Shown: positions 1 through 7,818 of the stretch, one piece after another | How the letters are laid out: the number at the start of each line of letters is the position of its first letter | Numbering within the stretch: the stretch's first letter is position 1 | Source: Neobacillus muris | GTDB lineage: Bacteria > Bacillota > Bacilli > Bacillales > Cytobacillaceae | DNA length: 32,472 bases | Reading direction: 5' to 3' | Assembly (NCBI RefSeq): GCF_943193175.1 | Contig: NZ_CALPDF010000051.1 | Coordinates: 1 to 32,472, forward strand | The notes under the pieces: generated by a model | The model's input: only the letters and a program-made list of their open reading frames with translations | What the model was told of the DNA's origin: nothing | The model's database searches: none | Made by a program: the position numbers and the translations under genes

Positions 1-283
1 TGAACGCTTCATGACGACAGAATTGGGGCTCTAGCATTGACTTTTGTCGTCTTGAACGCTTCATGGCGACAGAACTGGGGCTCTAGCATTGACTTTTGTC
101 GTCTTGAACGCTTCATGGCGACAGAACTGAGGCTCTGACATTGACTTTTGTCGTCTTGAACGCTTCATGGCGACAGAATTGGGGCACCATCATTGTTTTT
201 TGTCCTCTTGAACCCTTCATGGCGACAAAGACGAAATAGATCTTGCTAATCTTGTCCTCTTGAACAAAAATTTGGGAAAATAC
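1..283. repeat. Left tandem array of 52-bp units with palindromic core
   Basis: Units begin (TGAAC...) at 1, 53, 105, 157, 209 and 261, always exactly 52 bp apart. Each junction has an imperfect hairpin: TGTCGTCTTGAA, loop CGC, TTCATGGCGACA, that is 12 pairs with one mismatch and one G-T. The part between cores (GGGGCTCTAGCATTGACTT type) is shared by units 1-3, altered in unit 4 and lost in units 5-6, so the array decays toward the his operon. Spacers repeat, so this is not a CRISPR. It probably continues left of the window. No reading frame crosses it. Function unknown. Confidence 0.95.
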
Positions 284-307
284 AAAAACCGGCCCATTAG
301 GACCGGT
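283..307 (-). terminator. Rho-independent terminator of the his operon
   Basis: Read on the minus strand, ACCGGTCC, loop TAAT, GGGCCGGT forms an 8-bp stem (one G-T pair) followed by TTTTTG. The hisIE stop codon lies in the loop, so the terminator overlaps the end of the gene and separates the operon from the repeat array. Confidence 0.85.
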
Positions 308-929
308 CCTTCGTGTTGTGGCGCTCTTCTAAAGTTTTGAGTACAACCTTAAATGGAAGGCCTTGCTCTACCAGCAATACCTGAAGGTGATAAAGAAGGT
401 CAGCAGCTTCCCATCTTAGTTCTTCATGGCTGCGGTTCTTAGCCGCAATAATTACTTCCGCAGATTCCTCTCCAACCTTTTTCAAAATCTTATCGACGCC
501 TTTATCAAATAAATACGTCGTATAGGCCCCTTCCGGACGCTGACGTTCCCGATCGATAATGATTTGTTCAAGAGTTTGCAGGATTTGGTAATCTCCCAAA
601 CTCGATTTCCGTTCCGTAACTTCCTGTGAAAAACAGCTGACAGCACCCGTATGGCAAGCTGGGCCTTTCGGGTTCACCTTTACAAGCAGCGCATCTTGGT
701 CGCAATCATAGTCGATGCTGACAATCTGCTGTGTGTTTCCGCTCGTTTCTCCCTTGTGCCATAACTCCTGACGAGAGCGGCTAAAGAACCAGGTTTCACC
801 TGTTTCTAACGTTTTTCCAAGTGATTCTTTGTTCATATAAGCCAATGTTAAAACTTCCAACGTTTCTGCATCCTGAATAATCGCAGGGACTAATCCCTTT
901 TCATCAAATTTAATCGTGTCCGGATTCAT
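297..929 (-). CDS. hisI: Bifunctional phosphoribosyl-AMP cyclohydrolase / phosphoribosyl-ATP pyrophosphatase
   Basis: This 210-residue fused HisI-HisE protein does steps 2 and 3 of histidine synthesis in the cytoplasm: PR-ATP loses pyrophosphate (HisE half), then PR-AMP is ring-opened (HisI half). The N-terminal ~110 residues carry the metal-binding region DCDQDALLVKV and GPACHTGAVSCF; the C-terminal half has the MazG-like HisE helix region with KVGEESAEVIIAAKN. The length fits the fused B. subtilis-type enzyme. Its ATG overlaps the hisF stop by 4 nt (ATGA), so translation is probably coupled. It is the last gene of the operon. Confidence 0.97.
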   Translation of the reverse strand: MNPDTIKFDEKGLVPAIIQDAETLEVLTLAYMNKESLGKTLETGETWFFSRSRQELWHKGETSGNTQQIVSIDYDCDQDALLVKVNPKGPACHTGAVSCFSQEVTERKSSLGDYQILQTLEQIIIDRERQRPEGAYTTYLFDKGVDKILKKVGEESAEVIIAAKNRSHEELRWEAADLLYHLQVLLVEQGLPFKVVLKTLEERHNTKDRS

Positions 930-1687
930 CGGACCGTCACTTCCTTCTCACGTAAATAACTTTTGATTTCCTCTACAGAGGTTTCTTTATAATGGAAAAT
1001 CGAAGCTGCAAGTGCCGCATCTGCTTTGCCTTCAGTAAAAGCCTCTGCAAAATGCTCCGCATTGCCTGCCCCGCCGGAGGCGATAACTGGAATCGATACT
1101 GCTTCACTGACAGCCTTGGTCAATCCTAAATCGAACCCGTTCTTTTCACCGTCACTGTCCATGCTGGTCAAGAGAATTTCTCCTGCGCCACGCTCCATTC
1201 CTTCTTTTGCCCATTCAATCACTTTTTTGTCAGTAGGGGTCCTTCCTCCATGCGTATAAACCCGCCATGTTCCGATTTCTGGATCATATTTTGCATCGAT
1301 CGCCAGCACGATGCACTGTGACCCAAAATAACTGGAGCCCTCTCTAATTAATCCTGGATTGTTTACGGCTGCGGTATTCAATGCCACTTTATCGGCACCG
1401 GCCCGAAGAATTTTTTTCATATCTTCAAGCGAATTGATGCCGCCGCCTACGGTAAACGGAATGGCCAATTCAGAGGCAACGGCTTTGACCACTTCGACCA
1501 TTGTTTTTCGCCCCTCAACGGAAGCGGAAATATCCAAAAACACCAGTTCATCTGCCCCTTGCTCATCATAAACACGGGCAAGCTCAACCGGATCACCGGC
1601 ATCGCGGAGTTGAACAAATTGGATTCCTTTTACGACACGGCCATCTTTGACATCAAGACAGGGAATAATTCTTTTCGTCAGCGCCAT
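926..1687 (-). CDS. hisF: Imidazole glycerol phosphate synthase, cyclase subunit
   Basis: This 253-residue TIM barrel uses ammonia from HisH to convert PRFAR into imidazole glycerol phosphate and AICAR. The two catalytic aspartates are visible in CLDVKDGRVVKG near the N terminus and in LAIDAKYD in the middle, and the phosphate-binding loops GGGI and ASGGAG are present. The ATG follows the hisA stop codon directly, and a GAGGTG ribosome site lies inside the hisA 3' end. Length and motifs are normal for the family. The partner gene hisH is two genes upstream. Confidence 0.98.
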   Translation of the reverse strand: MALTKRIIPCLDVKDGRVVKGIQFVQLRDAGDPVELARVYDEQGADELVFLDISASVEGRKTMVEVVKAVASELAIPFTVGGGINSLEDMKKILRAGADKVALNTAAVNNPGLIREGSSYFGSQCIVLAIDAKYDPEIGTWRVYTHGGRTPTDKKVIEWAKEGMERGAGEILLTSMDSDGEKNGFDLGLTKAVSEAVSIPVIASGGAGNAEHFAEAFTEGKADAALAASIFHYKETSVEEIKSYLREKEVTVR

Positions 1688-2413
1688 TTATGCCTTCACC
1701 TCTTCTAAAGCCTGCTGCAGCGTAAATCGATTTTCATAGAGGGCTTTTCCTACAATCGCCCCTGGGATGCCTGCATCAGCCAGCGCCTTTAAGTCTGCTA
1801 AACTGCTTACTCCTCCGGAGGCAATCACATATTTCCCAGTCACCGCTGCCATTTCCTTTACCGCTGCAATATTAGGTCCTGACAGCATTCCATCGGTGGC
1901 AATATCGGTAAAAATAAACGTTTCGGCGCCGGCATCAGCAAAGCGTTTGCCAAGCTCCACCGCTTTGGCCTCGGATGTAGACAGCCAGCCATGGGTGGCC
2001 ACATAGCCATTTTTGGCATCAATGCCCACAGCTATGCTGCTGCCATACTTTTTAATCATTTCAATAGCAAATTCAGGCTGAGAAACGGCAATGCTCCCGA
2101 TAATCACCCGGTCGATTCCATTTTCAAGGTAATGGAAAATATCCGCTTCTGAACGAATGCCGCCGCCGATTTGAATTTTCACATTGGACAGCTGCTGGGC
2201 GGCTTGGATAACAAAGCGGTCATTCACCCGCTTCCCATCCTTTGCCCCATCAAGATCCACCATGTGAATCCATTCAGCACCAGTTTCCGCAAACGTCTGG
2301 GCCATGCCGAACGGCGAATCCCCGTAGACGGTTTCCTGATCATAATCTCCTTGGAGAAGGCGCACGCATTTGCCGCCCCGCATATCAATTGCCGGATAGA
2401 TTATCATACTCAT
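1688..2413 (-). CDS. hisA: ProFAR isomerase (phosphoribosylformimino-AICAR-phosphate isomerase)
   Basis: This 241-residue TIM barrel is homologous to HisF and isomerises ProFAR to PRFAR. The catalytic aspartates are seen in IYPAIDMRGGKCVRL and VGIDAKNG, and the phosphate loops QIGGGIR and ASGGVS are present. The ATG overlaps the hisH stop by 4 nt. The product feeds the HisF-HisH complex encoded on either side of it. Confidence 0.98.
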   Translation of the reverse strand: MSMIIYPAIDMRGGKCVRLLQGDYDQETVYGDSPFGMAQTFAETGAEWIHMVDLDGAKDGKRVNDRFVIQAAQQLSNVKIQIGGGIRSEADIFHYLENGIDRVIIGSIAVSQPEFAIEMIKKYGSSIAVGIDAKNGYVATHGWLSTSEAKAVELGKRFADAGAETFIFTDIATDGMLSGPNIAAVKEMAAVTGKYVIASGGVSSLADLKALADAGIPGAIVGKALYENRFTLQQALEEVKA

Positions 2414-3036
2414 CGAATTGCTTTCCTTTCTTCGGCCATTTTTAAAAAATTCCCCAGCAGTGCCATTCCCAGGCGGCTGCTTTTTTCAGGGTGGAATTGC
2501 ATCCCGTAAATATTGTCTTTTCCGACAATAGCGGAAACCTGTTCATGATAATCCGCTTTGGCCAACATGACATCGGATTGTTTGGCATTGACAAAATAGG
2601 AGTGGACGAAATACACATAATCCTCTTCCAACTTTTCTAAAAGCGGTGACGGCTTAACAAATGTCAGCCGGTTCCAGCCCATATGCGGCACCTTATAGGT
2701 TTCTCCATCCTTCGTACTACCTGGAAATCGGCGGACATGTCCCGGAAGCAGCCCAAGGCCCTCTGTCAGGCCATTTTCATCGCTGCTTTCAAACAGCAGC
2801 TGCATGCCAAGGCAAATCCCTAAAAGCGGCTTGCCGGAAGCCGCAAACTTTTTGACTGTGCTCGCTGGAAGCCGTTCCATGGCATCACGGAACGCCCCTA
2901 CACCTGGAAGAATTAACGCGTCCGCACGAAGCAGCTCTTCTTCCTCTGCCGAAATATAATAATCGGCGCCCAAACGTTCCAATGCCTTGCTGACACTAAA
3001 CAGATTTCCCATTCCATAGTCGACAATCCCAATCAC
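2410..3036 (-). CDS. hisH: Imidazole glycerol phosphate synthase, glutamine amidotransferase subunit
   Basis: This class I glutaminase makes ammonia for HisF. The nucleophile lies in LLGICLGMQLL (about Cys75) and the His-Glu pair in MQFHPEKS (about His182 and Glu184). I place the start at GTG 3036, giving VIGIVDYGMGN, because AGGGGTGA lies 8 nt upstream and the family begins at this motif. The open frame runs 25 codons further upstream to 3111, but those codons overlap the hisB end and look non-family. The protein is then 208 residues. The gap to hisB is 28 nt. Confidence 0.95.
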   Translation of the reverse strand: MIGIVDYGMGNLFSVSKALERLGADYYISAEEEELLRADALILPGVGAFRDAMERLPASTVKKFAASGKPLLGICLGMQLLFESSDENGLTEGLGLLPGHVRRFPGSTKDGETYKVPHMGWNRLTFVKPSPLLEKLEEDYVYFVHSYFVNAKQSDVMLAKADYHEQVSAIVGKDNIYGMQFHPEKSSRLGMALLGNFLKMAEERKAIR

Positions 3037-3064
3037 GATGCTTGTCACCCCTTGTTTGTTTTGA

Positions 3065-3652
3065 TTACAGCATTCCCTTAGTGGATGGAACACCTTTAAC
3101 CCGTGGGTCAATCATGGCCGCCTCATCTAACGCCCGGCCAAGCGCTTTAAAAACCGCCTCAATCATATGGTGTGTATTTTTTCCATAATGAACAATGACA
3201 TGAAGATTCATTCTCGCCTCGAGTGCGAGTTTCCATAAAAATTCGTATACCAGCTCCGTATCAAAGGTTCCTACTTTTTGCTGCGGGAACTCTCCGCGCA
3301 TTTCGAAATGCGGCCGATTGCTGAGGTCGACCACCACCTGGGCAAGTGCCTCATCCATCGGAACAAAGGCATTGCCATACCGTTTAATTCCGCGTTTGTC
3401 GCCGAGCGCTTCACGAAGCGCCTGTCCTAAGCAAATCCCGATATCTTCTGTAGTGTGATGGTCATCGACATCCGTGTCGCCTTTTGCGTCAACCGTTAAA
3501 TCAAATTGGCCATGCTTGGTAAACAAGTCCAGCATATGGGTCATAAACGGAACGCCGGTTTCAAGATTAGATTGTCCTTCACCGTCTATTTCAAATTTTA
3601 ATTGAATGTTCGTTTCATTTGTTTTTCTTTCAATGCTTGCGGTTCTGGTCAT
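3065..3652 (-). CDS. hisB: Imidazoleglycerol-phosphate dehydratase
   Basis: This 195-residue manganese enzyme dehydrates imidazole glycerol phosphate to imidazole acetol phosphate. Both metal-binding motifs are clear: DDHHTTED in the first half and THHMIEAVFKALGRAL in the second, the hallmark of the duplicated fold. It is the monofunctional form, without the N-terminal phosphatase domain of enteric HisB, so histidinol-phosphatase must be encoded elsewhere. AAGGGGG precedes the ATG. The gap to hisD is 77 nt and shows no obvious promoter. Confidence 0.97.
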   Translation of the reverse strand: MTRTASIERKTNETNIQLKFEIDGEGQSNLETGVPFMTHMLDLFTKHGQFDLTVDAKGDTDVDDHHTTEDIGICLGQALREALGDKRGIKRYGNAFVPMDEALAQVVVDLSNRPHFEMRGEFPQQKVGTFDTELVYEFLWKLALEARMNLHVIVHYGKNTHHMIEAVFKALGRALDEAAMIDPRVKGVPSTKGML

Positions 3653-3729
3653 GAGGACTGCCCCCTTTGGATTTTTTCTGCTGCTTTTTCGATTCGCAAA
3701 TAACCAAGCGAAATTCGCAAATAAAAAGA

Positions 3730-5013
3730 TTAAAAATTCTTTTTGTCATTGTTTATTCTGATTTCTACAGCACGTGCATGAGCTTCAAGGCCCTCCGTAC
3801 GGGCAAATGAAGCGATTTTTGCGCTATTTTCCTTCAAAGCCGTTTCGCTGTAAATAATGACACTTGATTTCTTTTGAAAATCATCGACGTTCAGTGGACT
3901 CGAGAAGCGGGCGGTTCCATTTGTCGGCAGCACATGGTTCGGTCCGGCAAAGTAATCACCGACAGGCTCTGAGCTGTAACGGCCAATAAAAATGGCACCG
4001 GCATGGCGGATTTTCCCCAACAATCCAATGGCATTCGCGCACTGTATTTCAAGATGCTCAGGCGCCAATTGATTCACCGCTGCCACCGCTTCTTCCATAT
4101 TAGCTGTTATGTAAATTGCACCGTAATCGGCAATTGAACGAGAGGCAATTTCCTGTCTCGGCAATGTTGCGAGCTGCTTTTCAATTTCGGCTGCGACCTG
4201 CTCAGCAAGCAGCTCTGATGGAGTAACCAATACACTGCAGGCTCTTGGGTCATGCTCCGCCTGTGACAACAGGTCTGCCGCCACCTCGGCAGCCTTCGCC
4301 GTATCATCTGCCAAAACGGCAATTTCGCTTGGTCCGGCGATCATATCAATGTCAACATCGCCATAGACTTCCCGCTTGGCCAATGCCACAAAAATATTGC
4401 CTGGACCGGTAATTTTGTCGACGGGGTTAATGGATTCGGTACCATAAGCAAGTGCCGCAATCGCTTGTGCGCCGCCTGCTTTATAAATTTCTTTTACCCC
4501 GGCTTCCTTTGCCGCCACCAGAACGGCAGCCGGCAGCTTGCCATTTTCATCAGGAGGGGACACCATGACAATCCGTTCCACACCTGCCACTTTAGCTGGA
4601 ACAACGTTCATCAAAACCGATGAAGGATAGGCAGCCGTTCCCCCCGGCACATAGACGCCAACCGAATCCAACGCCGTAATTTTTTGGCCAAGGATCGTTC
4701 CATTTTCTTCGGTTGTCATCCAAGATGGCCGCAGCTGCTTCTCATGATAGATTCGGATGTTTTCTGCCGCTTCCCGAATCGTAGCAATCAGATCCGCATC
4801 CACTTGACGATAGGCTTCCTCCATTTCCGAATCGGTAACGGAAAAATCAGTTAATTGGATACGGTCAAATTTTTCGGTGTATTCCCTTAAAGCCTCGTCC
4901 CTACGGGAACGCACATCGGCGATAATTGCTTTTACCACCGCTTGCTGTTCGGAGGTTCCCGCTTCAATGGACCGTTTTAATGAAACTAAGTCTGTTACTT
5001 TTTGGATTCTCAT
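3730..5013 (-). CDS. hisD: Histidinol dehydrogenase
   Basis: This zinc enzyme performs the last two steps, histidinol to histidine with two NAD. GVYVPGGTAAYPSSVLMN, AGPSEIAVLAD, LSQAEHDPRA and EPVGDYFAGPNHVLPT are diagnostic, and the zinc-ligand Gln/His region QAEHD is intact. I chose ATG 5013 (MRIQKVTDL), with GGAGG 9 nt upstream, giving 427 residues. The open frame extends to 5061, but those codons overlap hisG. Only one base separates the hisG stop from this start. Confidence 0.97.
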   Translation of the reverse strand: MRIQKVTDLVSLKRSIEAGTSEQQAVVKAIIADVRSRRDEALREYTEKFDRIQLTDFSVTDSEMEEAYRQVDADLIATIREAAENIRIYHEKQLRPSWMTTEENGTILGQKITALDSVGVYVPGGTAAYPSSVLMNVVPAKVAGVERIVMVSPPDENGKLPAAVLVAAKEAGVKEIYKAGGAQAIAALAYGTESINPVDKITGPGNIFVALAKREVYGDVDIDMIAGPSEIAVLADDTAKAAEVAADLLSQAEHDPRACSVLVTPSELLAEQVAAEIEKQLATLPRQEIASRSIADYGAIYITANMEEAVAAVNQLAPEHLEIQCANAIGLLGKIRHAGAIFIGRYSSEPVGDYFAGPNHVLPTNGTARFSSPLNVDDFQKKSSVIIYSETALKENSAKIASFARTEGLEAHARAVEIRINNDKKNF

Positions 5014-5014
5014 T

Positions 5015-5647
5015 TTATAAAACCTCCACGACTTCATGAAGACGTTCCACCATCTCATCAATCTGTGAATCTTTAATCCGGTAGCTGACCGGATTGACTA
5101 TCAGCCTGGAAGTGACTTCTTGAATTCTTTCATATTCCACCAGACCATTTTCCTTTAGCGTCCTGCCTGTCGAAACGATATCGACTATCCGGTCAGATAG
5201 GCCGATTAATGGCGCAAGTTCAATCGAACCGTTCAGTTTAATAATCTCAACCTGCTCGCCTTGCTCCCGGAAATACGCTTCCGCCACGTTGGGATATTTG
5301 GTTGCCACTTTTGGAGCTACCTCGTTCATTTTTGTATCAGGGAGCCCAGCGACCGCCAAATAACAGCTGCTGATTTTTAGATCAAGCAGTTCATACACGT
5401 CACGCTCTTCTTCAAGCAGGACATCTTTTCCGGCGATACCGACATCAGCCACCCCATGCTCCACATATGTCGCGACATCCATGGGCTTAGCTAAAATGAA
5501 GCGCAGGCCTTCTTCGGGAACCTCAATAATTAATTTGCGATTATCATCAAATTCTGGCGGCAGCTTGTAGCCTGCTTTGCGAAGCAGTTCGGCCGCTTCT
5601 TCAAAAATCCGCCCTTTTGGCATGGCAATCGTAAGTACGTTAGTCAT
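5015..5647 (-). CDS. hisG: ATP phosphoribosyltransferase, short-form catalytic subunit
   Basis: HisG starts the pathway by joining ATP and PRPP. At 210 residues it is the short form (HisG-S), lacking the C-terminal histidine-binding domain, so it needs HisZ for activity and feedback control. The N-terminal AMPKGRIFEEAAELL and the PRPP loop DIVSTGRTLKENGL are present. The start codon lies inside the end of hisZ (8-nt overlap), with GGAGGG about 8 nt upstream, which suggests balanced expression of the two subunits. Confidence 0.97.
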   Translation of the reverse strand: MTNVLTIAMPKGRIFEEAAELLRKAGYKLPPEFDDNRKLIIEVPEEGLRFILAKPMDVATYVEHGVADVGIAGKDVLLEEERDVYELLDLKISSCYLAVAGLPDTKMNEVAPKVATKYPNVAEAYFREQGEQVEIIKLNGSIELAPLIGLSDRIVDIVSTGRTLKENGLVEYERIQEVTSRLIVNPVSYRIKDSQIDEMVERLHEVVEVL

Positions 5648-6812
5648 CTTTACGCCCTCCGATTAAATAAGTAGTGTCGGAAAATTTCTTGGTGAACGCA
5701 TCGAGGTCGTTGACACCATTAATGTCCTGCAGCACCGCTTTGTTTCCTTGCTCATGCATTTTTTTTGCCAATCCAAAAGCCTCTTTTCTCCGTTCTTGAC
5801 TGAATAAAATGCAGTGAGCATTGTTTTCCAGCGGTCCGCCGCCAAGTGCCTCAAGCAGCATATCCACTCTTATGGCAAACCCCGTTGCAGTTGCATTTTT
5901 TCCAAACTTCTCTATTAAACTATAGCGGCCGCCATTCCCAATCGGAAAGCCGACATTTCCTGCATAAACCTCAAATAAGATCCCGGAATAATAGCTCATA
6001 TGGCTGACAATGGAAAGATCAAACTTCACATGCTCCTCGACACCGTAATCCTTGATTACTTCCCAAAGCTGCTGCAGCTCGAGTATGGCCTGTTTGCCTT
6101 TTTCATTTTCAATGATATCCAGGGCATTGCCGATGACCTCACCGGCTCCCCTCAATTGAAGCAGCTTGAGGAGCCTTTGTTTATCGATGGTGGACAGCTG
6201 GAACGAATTGACCTGCTCGCGGTAGCCGACATAATTTTTTTCATATAAAAATTTCCTTAAAGTCGTGGCCCGGCCGTTCGTTCCCAAGATCTGCATAAAT
6301 AATTCCTGGGCAAATCCTACATGGCCAATCGATACCTGAAATTCAGTTAATCCCGCTTTCTTTAAAGAAGAAATTAACAGGGCGATGACTTCTACATCAC
6401 AGGAAACGGTTTGATCATTTAAAAATTCAATCCCAATTTGTTCAAATTCAGCCGGCCGTCCCCCTTCCCGCTGCTGGGCGCGGAACACGTTGGCCGTGTA
6501 GGCCAATCGGATCGGCAGATTTTCATCTAACAGTTTGGAAGCGGCAACCCTGGCAATTGGCGCTGTCATGTCTGGGCGTAACACGAGGGTATGTCCGTCC
6601 TTATCAAGCAATTTAAAAAGCTGGGCATCGCTTATCGCCGATGCTGCGCCAACTGTTTCATAGTATTCGAGAGTCGGTGTTTCCATAAACTCGTAGCCCC
6701 ACTGCCTCATGGTTTCTGCCATTTGTGTCCGGACCCGATGCTTTTTTTCATAGGTTTCTGGAAGCGTATCCCGCATTCCTAATGGCTTTTCGAACATAAA
6801 TAAGCGACTCAT
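5640..6812 (-). CDS. hisZ: ATP phosphoribosyltransferase regulatory subunit
   Basis: HisZ is a paralogue of histidyl-tRNA synthetase that lacks aminoacylation activity and forms a complex with short HisG. Class II synthetase-like motifs are visible: EKPLGMRDTLPETYEKK at the N terminus, LVLRPDMTAPIARV (motif 2 region) and GNGGRYSLIEKFG. I place the start at ATG 6812 because AAAGG lies 9 nt upstream; an ATG at 6821 sits directly against that site, and ATG 6797 is a third option. The protein is about 390 residues. It is the first gene of the his operon. Confidence 0.95.
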   Translation of the reverse strand: MSRLFMFEKPLGMRDTLPETYEKKHRVRTQMAETMRQWGYEFMETPTLEYYETVGAASAISDAQLFKLLDKDGHTLVLRPDMTAPIARVAASKLLDENLPIRLAYTANVFRAQQREGGRPAEFEQIGIEFLNDQTVSCDVEVIALLISSLKKAGLTEFQVSIGHVGFAQELFMQILGTNGRATTLRKFLYEKNYVGYREQVNSFQLSTIDKQRLLKLLQLRGAGEVIGNALDIIENEKGKQAILELQQLWEVIKDYGVEEHVKFDLSIVSHMSYYSGILFEVYAGNVGFPIGNGGRYSLIEKFGKNATATGFAIRVDMLLEALGGGPLENNAHCILFSQERRKEAFGLAKKMHEQGNKAVLQDINGVNDLDAFTKKFSDTTYLIGGRKDD

Positions 6813-6827
6813 CCTGCTCATCCTTTT

Positions 6828-6855
6828 CTAATGCTTTAGTATGCTAATATATTAG
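6828..6855 (-). promoter_or_regulatory. Tandem operator of four phased half-sites in the his leader
   Basis: The sequence is CTAA-N4-TTAG-N4-CTAA-N4-TTAG. Half-sites recur every 8 bp, forming two 12-bp dyads (CTAATGCTTTAG and the perfect palindrome CTAATATATTAG) with a third between them. The block ends one base before the hisZ ribosome site. The 8-bp phasing and CTA/TAG ends resemble operators of the TrpR family, which bind in tandem. A TrpR-like repressor (YerC, also called HisR) has been proposed for Bacillales his genes; that link is from memory. Confidence 0.6.
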
Positions 6856-6876
6856 TGGATTAAAGTTAATAGTAGT

Positions 6877-6905
6877 AGTTTACGCTTTATTAAATCATTC
6901 GTCAA
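6877..6905 (-). promoter_or_regulatory. Candidate sigma-A promoter of the his operon
   Basis: TTGACG, 17 bp, TAAACT on the minus strand. Transcription would start near 6870, leaving a leader of about 58 nt that holds the operator at 6828-6855. No T-box or histidine-rich leader peptide is visible. The promoter overlaps the end of the possible small gene at 6895-7002. Confidence 0.45.
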
Positions 6906-7002
6906 TGGAAAAGTCCGAATATACACGATTTTCAACAGATTGCCCCATCATGCATAGCACTTTATTGAAGTATACTTTGTGAAAAGTTGAAATTATTAGC
7001 AT
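6895..7002 (-). CDS. Possible 35-residue small protein upstream of his
   Basis: ATG at 7002 opens 35 codons ending in TGA. A strong ribosome site, GGAGGG (7015-7010), lies 7 nt upstream. The product begins MLIISTFHKVYFNKVLCMMG and ends in an acidic tail, VYSDFSIDE. It has one histidine, so it is not a typical attenuator peptide. I recognise no family. It could be a small gene cotranscribed with his or chance; the good ribosome site is the main argument. Confidence 0.35.
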   Translation of the reverse strand: MLIISTFHKVYFNKVLCMMGQSVENRVYSDFSIDE

Positions 7003-7016
7003 CGATTGTCCCTCCA

Positions 7017-7242
7017 AAACGTTCGTTGGAATTATTAATCATTTTGTAAATTTCAGATAAATCAACGCAGACTTTTCGACATTTTTCAAATGAAAGACCG
7101 TTTCTCTGCTTTCAAGTGAAGCTGTGTCTAATAATAGCCATGCTGACAGACTGTGTGATTTCTTCCCTAATAGTTTTGTCATTAAGAGTCGTTATTAAAG
7201 ACAGTTTCACCTGTCTCTTCGGTTAAATTGTGTTTTATCTAG
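7017..7242. other. Intergenic stretch without a convincing gene
   Basis: Together with the his leader and the small reading frame, this fills the 465 bases between hisZ and yvoF. A 47-codon frame on the minus strand (about 7048-7191) has no ribosome site. A dyad AGACAG, 6 nt, CTGTCT lies near 7200-7220. I see no RNA gene or promoter that I can defend. Confidence 0.5.
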
Positions 7243-7272
7243 TAAAAAAGCCCGTCAATCATGACAAGGCTT
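7243..7272 (-). terminator. Terminator of the hprK-yvoF operon
   Basis: Minus strand AAGCC, TT, GTCA, loop TGAT, TGAC, G, GGCTT, then TTTT. The two short stems are split by a small internal loop. It begins a few bases after the yvoF stop codon. Confidence 0.75.
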
Positions 7273-7277
7273 CTTGT

Positions 7278-7814
7278 TCAGCTGTTGGTTTTTCCATAAA
7301 TCGGGTCATTGGCCCAGCGTTCGGCTAGCTGCTCCTTCGTATAAATCACCCTCATCGGATTCCCTCCCACAAACGCTCCTGCGGGAACATCCTTATGGAC
7401 TAGCGTGCCCGCTGACACAAAGGCGCCGTCGCCGATCGTGACACCGGGGAGAATCGTGGAATTGGCGCCAATCATCACTTCGCTGCCGATCCTAACCTCC
7501 CCAAGCCGGTATTCCTTAATTAAATATTCATGCGCCAGAATCGTCGTATTATAGCCAATGACCGTATTTTTGCCCACGCTGATTTTTTCCGGAAACATCA
7601 CATCAAGCATGACCATTAATGCGAAGGAAGTCTGGCTGCCTACCTCCATGCCCAGAAAGGTGCGATAAAGCCAATTTTTCATGCCTAAAAACGGTGTATA
7701 GCGGGCCAGCTCAATCACAATAAAATTTTTTACGACCTTCCAAAACGGCACCGTCTTATACACATGCCATAACGAATTCGCCCCTTCAACGGGATAACGG
7801 GTCGTCTTTCTCAT
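7278..7814 (-). CDS. yvoF: Left-handed beta-helix acyltransferase, YvoF-like
   Basis: This 178-residue protein of the hexapeptide-repeat acetyltransferase family has repeats such as ISVGKNTVIGYNTTIL, VRIGSEVMIGANSTIL and VTIGDGAFVSAGTLV, then the usual closing GGNPMRVI. Such enzymes transfer acyl groups from acyl-CoA; the substrate is not known. I use ATG 7814, 4 nt after the ppaX stop with GGGGTG upstream, rather than TTG 7832. Its place after ppaX, yvoD, lgt and hprK matches B. subtilis. Confidence 0.85.
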   Translation of the reverse strand: MRKTTRYPVEGANSLWHVYKTVPFWKVVKNFIVIELARYTPFLGMKNWLYRTFLGMEVGSQTSFALMVMLDVMFPEKISVGKNTVIGYNTTILAHEYLIKEYRLGEVRIGSEVMIGANSTILPGVTIGDGAFVSAGTLVHKDVPAGAFVGGNPMRVIYTKEQLAERWANDPIYGKTNS

Positions 7815-7818
7815 CCTC

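Noticed and set aside
1..283. CRISPR-like layout of the left array (short palindromic core with ~24-bp spacers)
   Set aside because: The spacers are copies of each other, not unique, and no cas gene is in the window.
7048..7191. 47-codon frame on the minus strand between his and yvoF
   Set aside because: No ribosome site before its ATG and no recognisable similarity; may be chance or a worn fragment.
6813..7277. T-box or histidine leader peptide for the his operon
   Set aside because: No T-box sequence and no run of histidine codons were found in the leader.
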